Counted from the stretch's first letter, positions 34,413 to 42,280 are shown. The stretch is DNA of 64,000 bases from Paracoccus halophilus (GCF_000763905.1 NZ_JRKN01000009.1:62001-126000); one strand, 5' to 3'. Program-made: numbers and translations. Notes: generated by a model from the letters alone, not told the origin.

Positions 34413-35587
34413 GATGGCGCGGTCTGGGTGGGGGTTGTGGATCGGGCGCTGGCCGCGGCGAGGGTGTTGCGCAATTCGCTTTCCATCGTCTTGAGGTCCT
34501 CTTCGGCGGCGGCGCGGCGGGTGCGGCCCTCATCGGCGATGCGCAGGCTGTCCTCGATGGTCGAGATCAGTTCCGCATTGGCGGTGCGCACCGCCTCGAT
34601 GTCGAAGACGCCGCGCTCGACTTGGGTGCGGATCTGGGCATTCGCCTGACGCAGGTTCCTGGCATTGGCGGTCAGGAGGTCGTTGGTCAGGTCATTGGCG
34701 CCCTTGACCGCGCGGGCGGCCTCGGCGCTGCGCTGGATGGTGACGGCCTGCGCCAGCTGGGTTTCCCACAGCGGCACGGTGTTGACCAGCGTCGAGTTGA
34801 TCTTGGTGACCAGCGACTTGTCGTTTTCCTGAACCAGCCGGATCGAGGGCAGCGACTGCATGGTGACCTGGCGGGTCAGTTTCAGGTCATGCACGCGGCG
34901 CTCCAGATCGTCGCGCGCCGAGCGCAGGTCGCGCAGCTCCTGCGCCGCCATGACCTTGTCGTTTTCGGCCGCGGCCTCGATGGCGGCCTCTTTCGCGGGA
35001 ATCTCGGTGGCGTCGATCTGCGCCAGCTTTTCCTCGCCGGCGGCGATGTAGAGCGCCAGTTCGTCGTAGAAATTCAGCGTGCGGTCGTAAAGCAGGTCCA
35101 GCGACTTGATATCCTTGAGCAGCCGGTGCTGGTGCTGGTCGAGATCGGCGCTGATCCGGTCGATCTGGGACTGCACCTCTTCGTAGTTGGCGACGAATTT
35201 GGCAAAGGGCGCGGCGCGGCCCAGCAGGCGTTCCCACCAGCTGCGCTGGCGGCGCACGTCGAGTTCACTGACCGAGAAACCGCGGATGGTGGTCACTATC
35301 TCGCGCAGCGATTCGCCGGCCGGACCGACATCCTTGTTCTTGACATCGGCCAGCATCGCCTGGCTGATTTCCTGCAGCTCGTTCTGGGCGCGGGCGCCGA
35401 AATGGACGATCGAGCCGGAATCGCCGATATCGAGCTCGGCAAGGCGCTTGCGGATCTCGCCGGCGACGGCGGGATCGGCCTCGGCAAGCTTTGGGGCGGT
35501 CGCGGGCGGCTCGGGCAGGACTGTGGCGGTTACGGTCTGGATCTCTTCCAGGGCCGCTTCGGCGCTGGCCTGCGTCTGGGTGGTCAT
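34409..35587 (-). CDS. telA: TelA-family protein (toxic anion resistance)
   Basis: The 392-residue protein matches the TelA/KlaA family: IVHFGARAQNELQEISQAMLADVKNKDVGPAGE, then the conserved RRQRSWWERLLGRAAPFAKFVANYEEVQSQIDRI. Long helices follow, including MQSLPSIRLVQENDKSLVTKINSTLVNTVPLWETQLAQAV. It is mostly coiled coil, without signal or membrane segment. TelA homologues are linked to tellurite and envelope-active agents, but the mechanism is not known. It is the first gene of a five-gene minus-strand operon and is divergent from fabF (220 bases between). Confidence 0.88.
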   Translation of the reverse strand: MTTQTQASAEAALEEIQTVTATVLPEPPATAPKLAEADPAVAGEIRKRLAELDIGDSGSIVHFGARAQNELQEISQAMLADVKNKDVGPAGESLREIVTTIRGFSVSELDVRRQRSWWERLLGRAAPFAKFVANYEEVQSQIDRISADLDQHQHRLLKDIKSLDLLYDRTLNFYDELALYIAAGEEKLAQIDATEIPAKEAAIEAAAENDKVMAAQELRDLRSARDDLERRVHDLKLTRQVTMQSLPSIRLVQENDKSLVTKINSTLVNTVPLWETQLAQAVTIQRSAEAARAVKGANDLTNDLLTANARNLRQANAQIRTQVERGVFDIEAVRTANAELISTIEDSLRIADEGRTRRAAAEEDLKTMESELRNTLAAASARSTTPTQTAPS

Positions 35588-35745
35588 CCGGTCGTCCTTT
35601 CTGCTGGGTTCAGGACCGGCGGCAGAATAGGCCGATTCCCGGCAAGTGCAACGAGCACCAGAGGGGAAAGTTCCTGTCGTCGCGGTAATGTCGCCGATCT
35701 GTGGCTATCGTGTTCGCGGTGCGCCGCCTGCCGGGAGGCTTTGCG

Positions 35746-35774
35746 TTGCGCGCCGTTCGGACGGCGTGTAGAAC
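35746..35774 (+). promoter_or_regulatory. Candidate promoter for fabF
   Basis: TTGCGC at 35746-35751 and TAGAAC at 35769-35774 are 17 bases apart, 33 bases upstream of the fabF ATG. It would give fabF its own promoter, in keeping with the absence of acpP upstream. Confidence 0.35.
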
Positions 35775-35807
35775 CTGTGCGATTACACGCTGCTAAGGAG
35801 CCCGTGC

Positions 35808-37070
35808 ATGCGCAGAGTTGTCGTCACCGGTCTGGGAATGGTCACGCCGCTGGCCTCGGGGGTCGAGGAGACCTGGAAAAGGCTGCTGGCCGGGGAATCC
35901 GGCGCCGGTCCGATCACCCGCTTCGACGCGACGGACGTGACGACGAAATATGCCTGCGAGATTCCCTTTGGCGACGGCAGCGACGGCACGTTCAACCCCG
36001 ATGACTGGATGGAGCCCAAGGACCGCCGCAAGGTCGATGACTTCATCCTTTACGGCATGGCGGCGGCGGAACAGGCGGTCCGGGATTCCGGCTGGGCGCC
36101 GGTCACTGACGAGGATCGCGAGCGCACCGGCGTCATGATCGGCTCGGGGATCGGCGGGCTGCGCTCGATCGCCGAGACCGCCGTGATGATCAAGGAGCGC
36201 GGGACCAGGCGGGTTTCGCCGTTTTTCATTCCCGGCGCGCTGATCAATCTGGTCTCGGGGCAGGTCTCGATCCGCTTCGGCTTCAAGGGGCCGAACCATG
36301 CGGTGGTCACCGCCTGCTCGACCGGGGCGCATGCGATCGGCGACGCGGCGCGGCTGATCATGCTGGGCGATGCCGATGTCATGGTCGCAGGCGGCACGGA
36401 AAGCCCGATCTGCGAGATCGGCGTCGCCGGCTTCAACGCCTGCAAGGCGCTGTCGACCAGATACGAGGACAACCCCCGGACCGCCAGCCGTCCCTGGGAC
36501 CAGGATCGCGACGGCTTCGTCATGGGCGAGGGGGCCGGCGTCGTCGTGCTGGAGGAATACGAACATGCCCGCGCGCGCGGCGCGAAGATCTATGCCGAGG
36601 TGCTGGGCTATGGCCTGTCGGGCGATGCCTATCACATCACCGCCCCCAGCGAGGATGGCGATGGCGGTTTCCGCAGCATGACCAACGCGCTGAAGCGGGC
36701 GGGGATCGCGGCCGGGGATCTGGACTACATCAATGCGCATGGCACCTCGACCATGGCCGATGTGATCGAGCTGGGCGCGGTCGAGCGGCTGCTGGGCGAT
36801 GCGGCGGACAATGTCGTCATGTCCTCGACCAAATCCTCGATCGGGCATCTGCTGGGCGCGGCGGGCGCGGTCGAGGCGATCTTTGGCATCCTGGCGATCC
36901 GCGACCAGATCTGCCCGCCGACGATCAACCTGGACAAGCCCGCGCGCGCGACCCGGATCGATCTGGCCGCCAATGCGGCGGTGCGCCGCAAGGTGGATCA
37001 TGTGCTGTCGAACAGCTTCGGTTTCGGCGGCACCAATGCAAGTCTGGTCATCGGGCGGGTCAAGGAATGA
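35808..37070 (+). CDS. fabF: 3-oxoacyl-[acyl-carrier-protein] synthase II
   Basis: The 420-residue thiolase-fold enzyme elongates acyl-ACP by condensation with malonyl-ACP. It starts MRRVVVTGLGMVTPLASGVEETW and shows the catalytic triad in the usual places: cysteine in VVTACSTGAHAIG, histidine in YINAHGTSTMADV and a second histidine in SSTKSSIGHLLGAAGAVEAI, with the closing NSFGFGGTNASL loop. AAGGAG precedes the ATG. In related genomes acpP normally lies directly upstream; here it does not. mltG overlaps by four bases (ATGA). Confidence 0.97.
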   Translation: MRRVVVTGLGMVTPLASGVEETWKRLLAGESGAGPITRFDATDVTTKYACEIPFGDGSDGTFNPDDWMEPKDRRKVDDFILYGMAAAEQAVRDSGWAPVTDEDRERTGVMIGSGIGGLRSIAETAVMIKERGTRRVSPFFIPGALINLVSGQVSIRFGFKGPNHAVVTACSTGAHAIGDAARLIMLGDADVMVAGGTESPICEIGVAGFNACKALSTRYEDNPRTASRPWDQDRDGFVMGEGAGVVVLEEYEHARARGAKIYAEVLGYGLSGDAYHITAPSEDGDGGFRSMTNALKRAGIAAGDLDYINAHGTSTMADVIELGAVERLLGDAADNVVMSSTKSSIGHLLGAAGAVEAIFGILAIRDQICPPTINLDKPARATRIDLAANAAVRRKVDHVLSNSFGFGGTNASLVIGRVKE

Positions 37071-38245
37071 TCTGGCGCAACATCGCGTCCAATTTCCTGA
37101 CCTTGCTGATCGTGATCCTGATCGCGGTCGCGGCGACGGTCGCATGGGCCAAGCGTGAATACAGCAAGCCCGGCCCCAGCACCCTCGCCGCCTGCGTGCG
37201 GGTGGCGCCGGGCGCCAGCCTCAACGCGGTCAGCCAGCAACTGGCGGAACAGGGCGTGGTGTCCAATGCCTATGTCTTTCGTGCCGGCGCAGATTACGCG
37301 GGCAAGGCGCGTGATCTGAAATTCGGCTCGTACCTGATGCCGCCCAATGCCAGCATGGAGGATGTGGTCGCCGCGATCACCGCCGGCGGCCCTTCGACCT
37401 GCGGCACCGAGGTGGTCTTCCGCATCGGTGTGCGCGAAAATTCGGTCGTGCTGCGCGATCTGGACGCCGAGACGGGCGAATTCGCGGAACAGGCGAAATA
37501 TGTCCCCGGCGCCGAAGAGGTTCCCGCGGCGATCGCCGCCGCCGAGCAGAAGCCCGATGCCCGCCTGCGCATCGCCGTGGCCGAGGGCGTGACCAGCTGG
37601 CAGGTGTCCGAGGGGCTGAAACAGGCCGGTTTCATGGCCGGAGAGATCGGGGACCTGCCGCCCGAGGGCAGCCTTGCGCCCGATACCTATGATGTCCAGA
37701 GAGGCGCCGACCGCGCCGGGCTGCTGGCCGAGATGGGCCGCCGCCAGGTCGCGATCCTGGCGCAGGCCTGGGAAAACCGGGAAGCCGGCCTGCCCTATGA
37801 TAGCCCCGAAGAGGCGCTGATCATGGCCTCGATCATCGAAAAGGAAACCGCCGTTCCCGATGAGCGGCGCGTGGTGGCCAGCGTTTTCGTCAACCGCATG
37901 CGGCAGGGCATGCGGCTGGAGACGGATCCGACGGTGATCTATGGAATCACCAATGGCGAAGGGGTTCTGGATCGCGGTCTTCGCGGCTCGGAACTGCGCC
38001 GGCGGACGCCCTATAACACCTATCAGATCGACGGCCTGCCGCCGACGCCGATCGCCAATCCCGGCCGCGCCTCGATCGAGGCGGCGATGGATCCCGAGGA
38101 TACGGATTACATCTTTTTCGTGGCTGACGGCTCGGGCGGGCACGCCTTCGCGCGCACATTGGACGAGCATAACGAGAACGTCCGCCGCTGGCGCGAGATC
38201 GAGCGCCAGCGCGGTCAGGCATTGTCGCCGGTTCAGGGCGAATGA
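37067..38245 (+). CDS. mltG: Endolytic murein transglycosylase MltG
   Basis: The 392-residue protein has one N-terminal membrane helix (FLTLLIVILIAVAATVAWA) and a periplasmic YceG domain. The catalytic glutamate lies in MASIIEKETAVPDERRVVASVFVNRMRQGMRLETDPTVIYG, and the C-terminal NTYQIDGLPPTPIANPG is diagnostic. MltG cuts nascent glycan strands and so terminates peptidoglycan elongation. The start overlaps the fabF stop; the fabF-mltG pair is common in alphaproteobacteria. Length is typical. Confidence 0.95.
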   Translation: MIWRNIASNFLTLLIVILIAVAATVAWAKREYSKPGPSTLAACVRVAPGASLNAVSQQLAEQGVVSNAYVFRAGADYAGKARDLKFGSYLMPPNASMEDVVAAITAGGPSTCGTEVVFRIGVRENSVVLRDLDAETGEFAEQAKYVPGAEEVPAAIAAAEQKPDARLRIAVAEGVTSWQVSEGLKQAGFMAGEIGDLPPEGSLAPDTYDVQRGADRAGLLAEMGRRQVAILAQAWENREAGLPYDSPEEALIMASIIEKETAVPDERRVVASVFVNRMRQGMRLETDPTVIYGITNGEGVLDRGLRGSELRRRTPYNTYQIDGLPPTPIANPGRASIEAAMDPEDTDYIFFVADGSGGHAFARTLDEHNENVRRWREIERQRGQALSPVQGE

Positions 38246-38377
38246 TGGCGGCGGCGCGGCCGTCGCCTTTCGCGCGTGTTTGACAGAATCGCCAACACTT
38301 CGCACCATTCGCGGGATGGCCGGCCGCCGGCCGGATGCGGCGCCGCTTTGGCGCATCGCGATCAAGGAGAATAAACG

Positions 38378-38821
38378 ATGAAACTTTCCGACCTGTTTAT
38401 CAATCTTGCCGATGGTGCCCGCAATCTGGAGGAGCGGGTCAAGAAATGGCAGGAGGATCTGGAAGCCCGGAACGCGGATATGATGGAAAGCGCCCGCCGC
38501 TGGCAGGCCGATGCCGCCGCGCGCCAGGAAGAGCTGCAAAAGAAGATCCAGGGCTATCTGGACGATGCCAGCGACAATGTGCGCGCGCAGTGGAACGGCA
38601 TGCAGAAAAGCTGGGACGAGCAGGTCGCCCAGACCAGGGCCAAGGCCGAGGAGATGCGCAGCAAGGCCGAAACCATGACCGCCGAGGAAAAGGCCGACTG
38701 GCACGAGGCCTATGCCGCCACCATGGTCAATTTCGCCCAGAAGATGCAGGATGAGGCCAGCACCGCCGTTGCCGCCGCCGCCGAGGCGCGCGCCAAGGCA
38801 GAGGCGGCGAAAAAGGGGTGA
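38378..38821 (+). CDS. Small Ala/Glu-rich coiled-coil protein, unknown function
   Basis: The 147-residue protein is almost wholly helical with heptad-like spacing (ARNLEERVKKWQEDLEARNADMMESARRWQ; later NFAQKMQDEAS and AEARAKAEAAKKG). No signal peptide, membrane segment or catalytic motif is visible. AAGGAG sits about 8 bases before the ATG. A consensus-like TTGACA occurs at 38280-38285, but a good -10 element is not evident. A hairpin begins right at its stop codon. It resembles apolipoprotein- or phasin-like helical proteins in composition only. It stands between mltG and the GTA leader. Confidence 0.65.
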   Translation: MKLSDLFINLADGARNLEERVKKWQEDLEARNADMMESARRWQADAAARQEELQKKIQGYLDDASDNVRAQWNGMQKSWDEQVAQTRAKAEEMRSKAETMTAEEKADWHEAYAATMVNFAQKMQDEASTAVAAAAEARAKAEAAKKG

Positions 38822-38860
38822 TTCCACGCCCCGGCGCCCGTGATCCGGCCGGGCGTGGAA
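38822..38860 (+). terminator. 10-bp hairpin directly after the coiled-coil gene
   Basis: TTCCACGCCC at 38822-38831 pairs perfectly with GGGCGTGGAA at 38851-38860, beginning one base after the stop codon. There is no T-tract, so termination would be weak or Rho-assisted; an mRNA 3'-protecting role is equally possible. Confidence 0.5.
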
Positions 38861-38954
38861 GCTGTTGCATGGGCGCGCGCTGCGGTGTTGCGCGCGGTAT
38901 TTCATTGATAATAATGAAGAATATGTGAATCGCGGATCAACCTGTGGTTAAGCA

Positions 38955-38983
38955 TTGACTGTGCGAACGCCCTGAGGTAGAAA
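38955..38983 (+). promoter_or_regulatory. Strong candidate promoter of the GTA leader
   Basis: TTGACT at 38955-38960 and TAGAAA at 38978-38983 are spaced by exactly 17 bases, the best sigma70-like promoter noticed in the window. A start site 6-7 bases downstream would fall at or next to the ATG at 38990. Confidence 0.6.
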
Positions 38984-38989
38984 TTACCC

Positions 38990-39031
38990 ATGCTGGGAGA
39001 GGTGGGCAAGCGGCCGGGTCGGATGACCTGA
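38990..39031 (+). CDS. Possible 13-residue leader peptide ahead of the GTA cluster
   Basis: ATG at 38990 opens the frame MLGEVGKRPGRMT, ending at TGA 39029-39031. The ATG lies where the predicted promoter would begin transcription, so the mRNA may be leaderless. The last seven codons and the stop lie inside the terminator hairpin at 39010-39043, as in attenuators. No biased run of a single amino acid is seen (two Arg, two Gly-rich positions), so what would stall the ribosome is unclear. Very short ORFs arise by chance; coding is unproven. Confidence 0.3.
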   Translation: MLGEVGKRPGRMT

Positions 39032-39043
39032 GGCCGCTTTTTT
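39010..39043 (+). terminator. Intrinsic terminator in the GTA leader
   Basis: GCGGCC at 39010-39015 pairs with GGCCGC at 39032-39037, with an inner GGTC/GACC pair, and six T follow at 39038-39043. It lies between the candidate promoter and g1, 55 bases before the g1 start, so transcription of the GTA genes from that promoter must pass it. Confidence 0.7.
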
Positions 39044-39097
39044 CATGTCTCGCTCGTGCGGACAGGCACACGAGGGCAGGGCGATACAGGAATGGTG

Positions 39098-39454
39098 ATG
39101 AACTTCGATCCGGGGCCCGGGGCGCCGGAAGGACCTTTCATGCCCGGCGCCGCCATGGCGCAAGACATGGATGTGGTCGAGATCGCGGATGGGCTGTTCC
39201 GGTCCTATGCGGGGGATCTGCACAAGCTGCGCCTGAAGATTCAGGCGGGCGAAACCGATGAACTGAAGGAATCCGGCAAGCTGGTGCGCGACCTTCGGGC
39301 TGCGGCGCAACTGGTGCTGGAGGAAAGGAACAAGGTTGACAAGCTTCGCAAGGACGCAGCCGGGAATGTCGGAGCAGGCACGCTCGACCTTGCCGCGGCA
39401 CGAGATGAAATCGGGCGCCGCCTGGCTTGCCTGCGCCGAGCCGGAGGAGGTTGA
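39098..39454 (+). CDS. GTA g1, small terminase-like protein
   Basis: The 118-residue protein has a disordered N-terminus (NFDPGPGAPEGPFMPGAAMAQ), a helical core (ADGLFRSYAGDLHKLRLKIQAGETDELKESGKLVRDLRAAAQLVLEERNKV) and the C-terminal AARDEIGRRLACLR conserved in GTA g1 proteins. In R. capsulatus g1 was shown to be an unusual small terminase that recruits DNA weakly and without sequence specificity. The ATG at 39098 is chosen for AGGA 7 bases upstream; ATG 39092 and GTG 39056 are in frame. It overlaps g2 by about 89 bases. Confidence 0.8.
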   Translation: MNFDPGPGAPEGPFMPGAAMAQDMDVVEIADGLFRSYAGDLHKLRLKIQAGETDELKESGKLVRDLRAAAQLVLEERNKVDKLRKDAAGNVGAGTLDLAAARDEIGRRLACLRRAGGG

Positions 39455-40745
39455 CGAATTCCTGGGCGCGCTGAGCGACAATGCGCTGGCAAGCCTGCCC
39501 TGGCTGTTCGAGTTCTGGGCCCTGCCGCATCAGTTGCCCCCGGCGGGTGACTGGAAGACATGGGTGATCATGGGCGGGCGCGGCGCCGGCAAGACCCGCG
39601 CCGGGGCCGAATGGGTGCGCGCCCAGGTCGAGGGCGCCACGCCCGAGGCGCCGGGGCGCGCGCATCGCGTGGCGCTGGTCAGCGAGACCTTCGATCAGGC
39701 GCGCGATGTGATGGTCTTCGGGGATTCGGGCATTCTGGCCTGTTCGCCCCCCGACCGCCGTCCGCAATGGGAGGCCGGGCGGCGCAGGCTGGTCTGGCCC
39801 AATGGCGCCACCGCGCAGGTCTATTCGGGGCATGAGCCCGAGGCGCTGCGCGGCCCGCAATTCGATGCCGCCTGGGTCGATGAACTGGCCAAGTGGAAAA
39901 AGGCCGAGGACAGCTGGGACATGCTGCAATTCGCCCTGCGTCTGGGCGAGCATCCGCAGCAGGTCGTGACCACGACGCCCCGCAATGTCGCGGTGCTGAA
40001 GCGGATTCTGGGCAATGCCTCGACCGTGACCACCCATGCGCCGACCGATGCCAACCGCGCCTATCTGGCCGAAAGCTTCCTGACCGAGGTCGAGGCGCGT
40101 TATGCCGGCACAAGGCTGGGCCGGCAGGAACTGGAGGGGCTGCTGCTGGATGATGTCGAGGGCGCGCTTTGGACCACCGCGATGATCGAGGGCTGCCGGG
40201 TCGAGGCGGCGCCGAAACTGTCGCGGATCGTGGTCGCGGTCGATCCGGCGGTGACCGGCGGGGCTGGTTCGGACGAATGCGGGATCGTGGTGGCCGGGGT
40301 GGTCTCGGACGGGCCGGCGACCGGCTGGCGCGGCTATGTGCTGGAGGACGCGACGGTGAAGGGCGGGCCGACCGACTGGGCGCGCGCGGCGATTGCCGCC
40401 ATGGACCGGCACGGGGCCGAGCGGCTGGTGGCCGAGGTCAATCAGGGCGGTGATCTGATCGAGAGCGTGATCCGCCAGATTGATCCGTTGGTGCCGTTCC
40501 GGGCGTTGCGCGCCGGGCGCGGCAAGGGGCTCCGCGCCGAGCCGGTGGCGGCGCTTTACGAGCAGGGGCGCATTCATCACCTGCGCGGGCTTGGTGCGCT
40601 GGAGGACCAGATGTGTCGCATGACGCTGCATGGTTATGACGGCAAGGGATCGCCCGACCGGCTGGATGCGCTGGTCTGGGCGATCCATGAGCTGATGATC
40701 GCGCCGGCGGCGCGGGACCGGCGACCGCAGGTGCGGGGCTTGTAA
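39366..40745 (+). CDS. GTA g2, large terminase
   Basis: The 459-residue DNA-packaging motor shows the ATPase Walker A GGRGAGKTRAGAEW, an acidic Walker B region (FDAAWVDELAKWK), the coupling segment VVTTTPRN, and nuclease-domain acidic residues in IVVAVDPAVTGG and ALVWAIHEL. The start is uncertain: ATG 39366 (MSEQARSTLPRH) has AAGGA upstream, while ATG 39405 (MKSGAAWL) would lie nearer the usual family start; both overlap g1. It packages random host DNA headfuls in GTAs. Confidence 0.93.
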   Translation: MSEQARSTLPRHEMKSGAAWLACAEPEEVDEFLGALSDNALASLPWLFEFWALPHQLPPAGDWKTWVIMGGRGAGKTRAGAEWVRAQVEGATPEAPGRAHRVALVSETFDQARDVMVFGDSGILACSPPDRRPQWEAGRRRLVWPNGATAQVYSGHEPEALRGPQFDAAWVDELAKWKKAEDSWDMLQFALRLGEHPQQVVTTTPRNVAVLKRILGNASTVTTHAPTDANRAYLAESFLTEVEARYAGTRLGRQELEGLLLDDVEGALWTTAMIEGCRVEAAPKLSRIVVAVDPAVTGGAGSDECGIVVAGVVSDGPATGWRGYVLEDATVKGGPTDWARAAIAAMDRHGAERLVAEVNQGGDLIESVIRQIDPLVPFRALRAGRGKGLRAEPVAALYEQGRIHHLRGLGALEDQMCRMTLHGYDGKGSPDRLDALVWAIHELMIAPAARDRRPQVRGL

Positions 40746-40746
40746 G

Positions 40747-40790
40747 CCGGGGCTCTGCCCCGGACCCCGGGATATTTGGAATGAAAGAGA
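40747..40790 (+). repeat. Intergenic hairpin plus GGATATTT motif after g2
   Basis: Directly past the g2 stop, CCGGGGC and GCCCCGG form a perfect 7-bp stem around TCT (40747-40763), followed by a GGATATTTGGAA-type box and a purine-rich run. From memory, this composite is frequent between genes in Rhodobacteraceae. Related GGATATTT boxes occur at 29745 and near 46545 in this window. Confidence 0.5.
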
Positions 40791-40811
40791 ATGGGCCTTT
40801 TGGGGCCGGGA

Positions 40812-40836
40812 AGGGCTGCGGTTTGCGGCCCTTTTT
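40812..40836 (+). terminator. Terminator-like hairpin between g2 and g3
   Basis: AGGGCTGC at 40812-40819 pairs with GCGGCCCT at 40825-40832 (one G-T) around a five-base loop and runs into five T. It has all marks of an intrinsic terminator inside the GTA operon, 24 bases before the g3 start. Confidence 0.7.
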
Positions 40837-40859
40837 CATTGGAAATTCAGGAGGGACCT

Positions 40860-42044
40860 ATGGCGTTTCCTTGGTTCGGGCGGGCGCGTTCCGCCGCTGT
40901 CGAGGTCGAGAAGAAGGCCAGCGCCACGGGCAAGCTGGTGGCGCTGGCGGCGGGCTCGGGGCGGGTGGTCTGGTCGCCGCGCGATACGGTCTCGCTGGTG
41001 CGGACAGGCTTTGCCGGAAATCCGGTCGGTTTTCGGGCCGTGCGGCTGATCGCCGAGGCTGCCGCGGCCGTGCCGCTGATCTGCCAGGATCGCGAGCGGC
41101 GCTATGAGATGCATCCGGTTCTGGACCTGCTGCGCCGGCCCAATGCCGGGCAGGGGCGGGCCGAGCTGTTCGAGGCGCTGATCGGGCAGATCCTGCTGAG
41201 CGGCAACGGTTATCTCGAGGCCGTGGGCGCGGGCGTGAAGGGGCTGCCGGCAGAGTTGCATGTGCTGCGCTCGGATCGGGTGGCGGTGGTGCCGGGGGCG
41301 GATGGCTGGCCCTCGGGCTATGAATATTCGGTGGGCGGGCGCAAGTTCCGTTTCGATATGACCGGCAGCCCCGATCCGATCTGCCATATCCGCAGTTTCC
41401 ATCCGCTGGACGATCACTACGGGCTGTCGCCGATGCAGGCGGCGGCTGTCGCGGTGGATGTGCATAACAGCGCGTCAAGCTGGTCCAAGGCGCTTTTGGA
41501 CAATGCCGCGCGGCCTTCGGGCGCGATCATCTACAAGGGGGCGGATGGGCAGGCCAGCCTGTCGCCCGACCAGTATGACCGGCTGGTGACCGAGATGGAG
41601 ATGCATCATCAGGGCGCCCGCAATGCCGGGCGGCCGATGCTGCTGGAAGGCGGGCTCGACTGGAAGCCGATGGGTTTCAGCCCCAGCGACATGGAATTTC
41701 ATGAGACCAAGAAGGCCGCCGCGCGCGAGATTGCCCAGGCGTTCGGCGTGCCGCCCATGCTGATGGGGATACCGGGCGATGCGACCTATGCCAATTACGC
41801 CGAGGCGCATCGGGCGTTTTACCGGCTGACGGTGCTGCCTTTGGTTTCGCGCGTGGCCAGTGCGCTGGCCTGGTGGCTGGGCGAGCATCTGGGGGCCGAG
41901 ATCGATCTGCGCCCCGACCCCGATCAGGTGCCGGCACTGGCCGAGGAACGCGACCAGCAATGGAAGCGCATCGGCGAGGCCACGTTCCTGACCGATGCCG
42001 AAAAGCGCGCGGCGCTGGGTCTGCCGCCGCTGCCGGAGGATTGA
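40860..42044 (+). CDS. GTA g3, portal protein
   Basis: The 394-residue protein is an HK97-type phage portal: VRTGFAGNPVGFRAVRLIAEAAAAVPLI, LLSGNGYLEAV, the HIRSFHPLDDHYGLSPMQAAAVAVDVHNS helix and FGVPPMLMGIPGDATYANYAEAHRAFY. Twelve copies form the DNA channel of the capsid. The ATG at 40860 has an excellent AGGAGGG site; the frame upstream overlaps the terminator hairpin and is not coding. g3.5 starts 1 base after its stop. Confidence 0.94.
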   Translation: MAFPWFGRARSAAVEVEKKASATGKLVALAAGSGRVVWSPRDTVSLVRTGFAGNPVGFRAVRLIAEAAAAVPLICQDRERRYEMHPVLDLLRRPNAGQGRAELFEALIGQILLSGNGYLEAVGAGVKGLPAELHVLRSDRVAVVPGADGWPSGYEYSVGGRKFRFDMTGSPDPICHIRSFHPLDDHYGLSPMQAAAVAVDVHNSASSWSKALLDNAARPSGAIIYKGADGQASLSPDQYDRLVTEMEMHHQGARNAGRPMLLEGGLDWKPMGFSPSDMEFHETKKAAAREIAQAFGVPPMLMGIPGDATYANYAEAHRAFYRLTVLPLVSRVASALAWWLGEHLGAEIDLRPDPDQVPALAEERDQQWKRIGEATFLTDAEKRAALGLPPLPED

Positions 42045-42045
42045 G

Positions 42046-42279
42046 ATGGAGGGCTCGCGTTTCGTCAAGGAGCCCTTTGACTGGCACGATCAGCGCATGG
42101 ACGCGCAGGAGCGGATCATGGCGCTGCAATTCGGCCAGGTCGAGCGCCGGCTGGAACGGATCGAGGCGCTGATCGAGGGGCTGGAGCGCCGGCTCTGGAT
42201 GACGGTTTACGGCGTCGTCGCCGTGATCCTGACCCAGGCGGTGCAGTCCATCCTGGAATTTGCACCGAAAGGAGGGTGA
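42046..42279 (+). CDS. GTA g3.5, small coiled-coil membrane protein
   Basis: The 77-residue product has an amphipathic helix (QERIMALQFGQVERRLERIEALIEGLERRLW) and one hydrophobic helix (MTVYGVVAVILTQAVQSIL). Its place between portal and protease matches g3.5 of R. capsulatus, whose role is not settled. GGAGGA lies about 7 bases upstream, inside the g3 end. It stops 1 base before the g4 GTG. Confidence 0.75.
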   Translation: MEGSRFVKEPFDWHDQRMDAQERIMALQFGQVERRLERIEALIEGLERRLWMTVYGVVAVILTQAVQSILEFAPKGG

Positions 42280-42280
42280 C

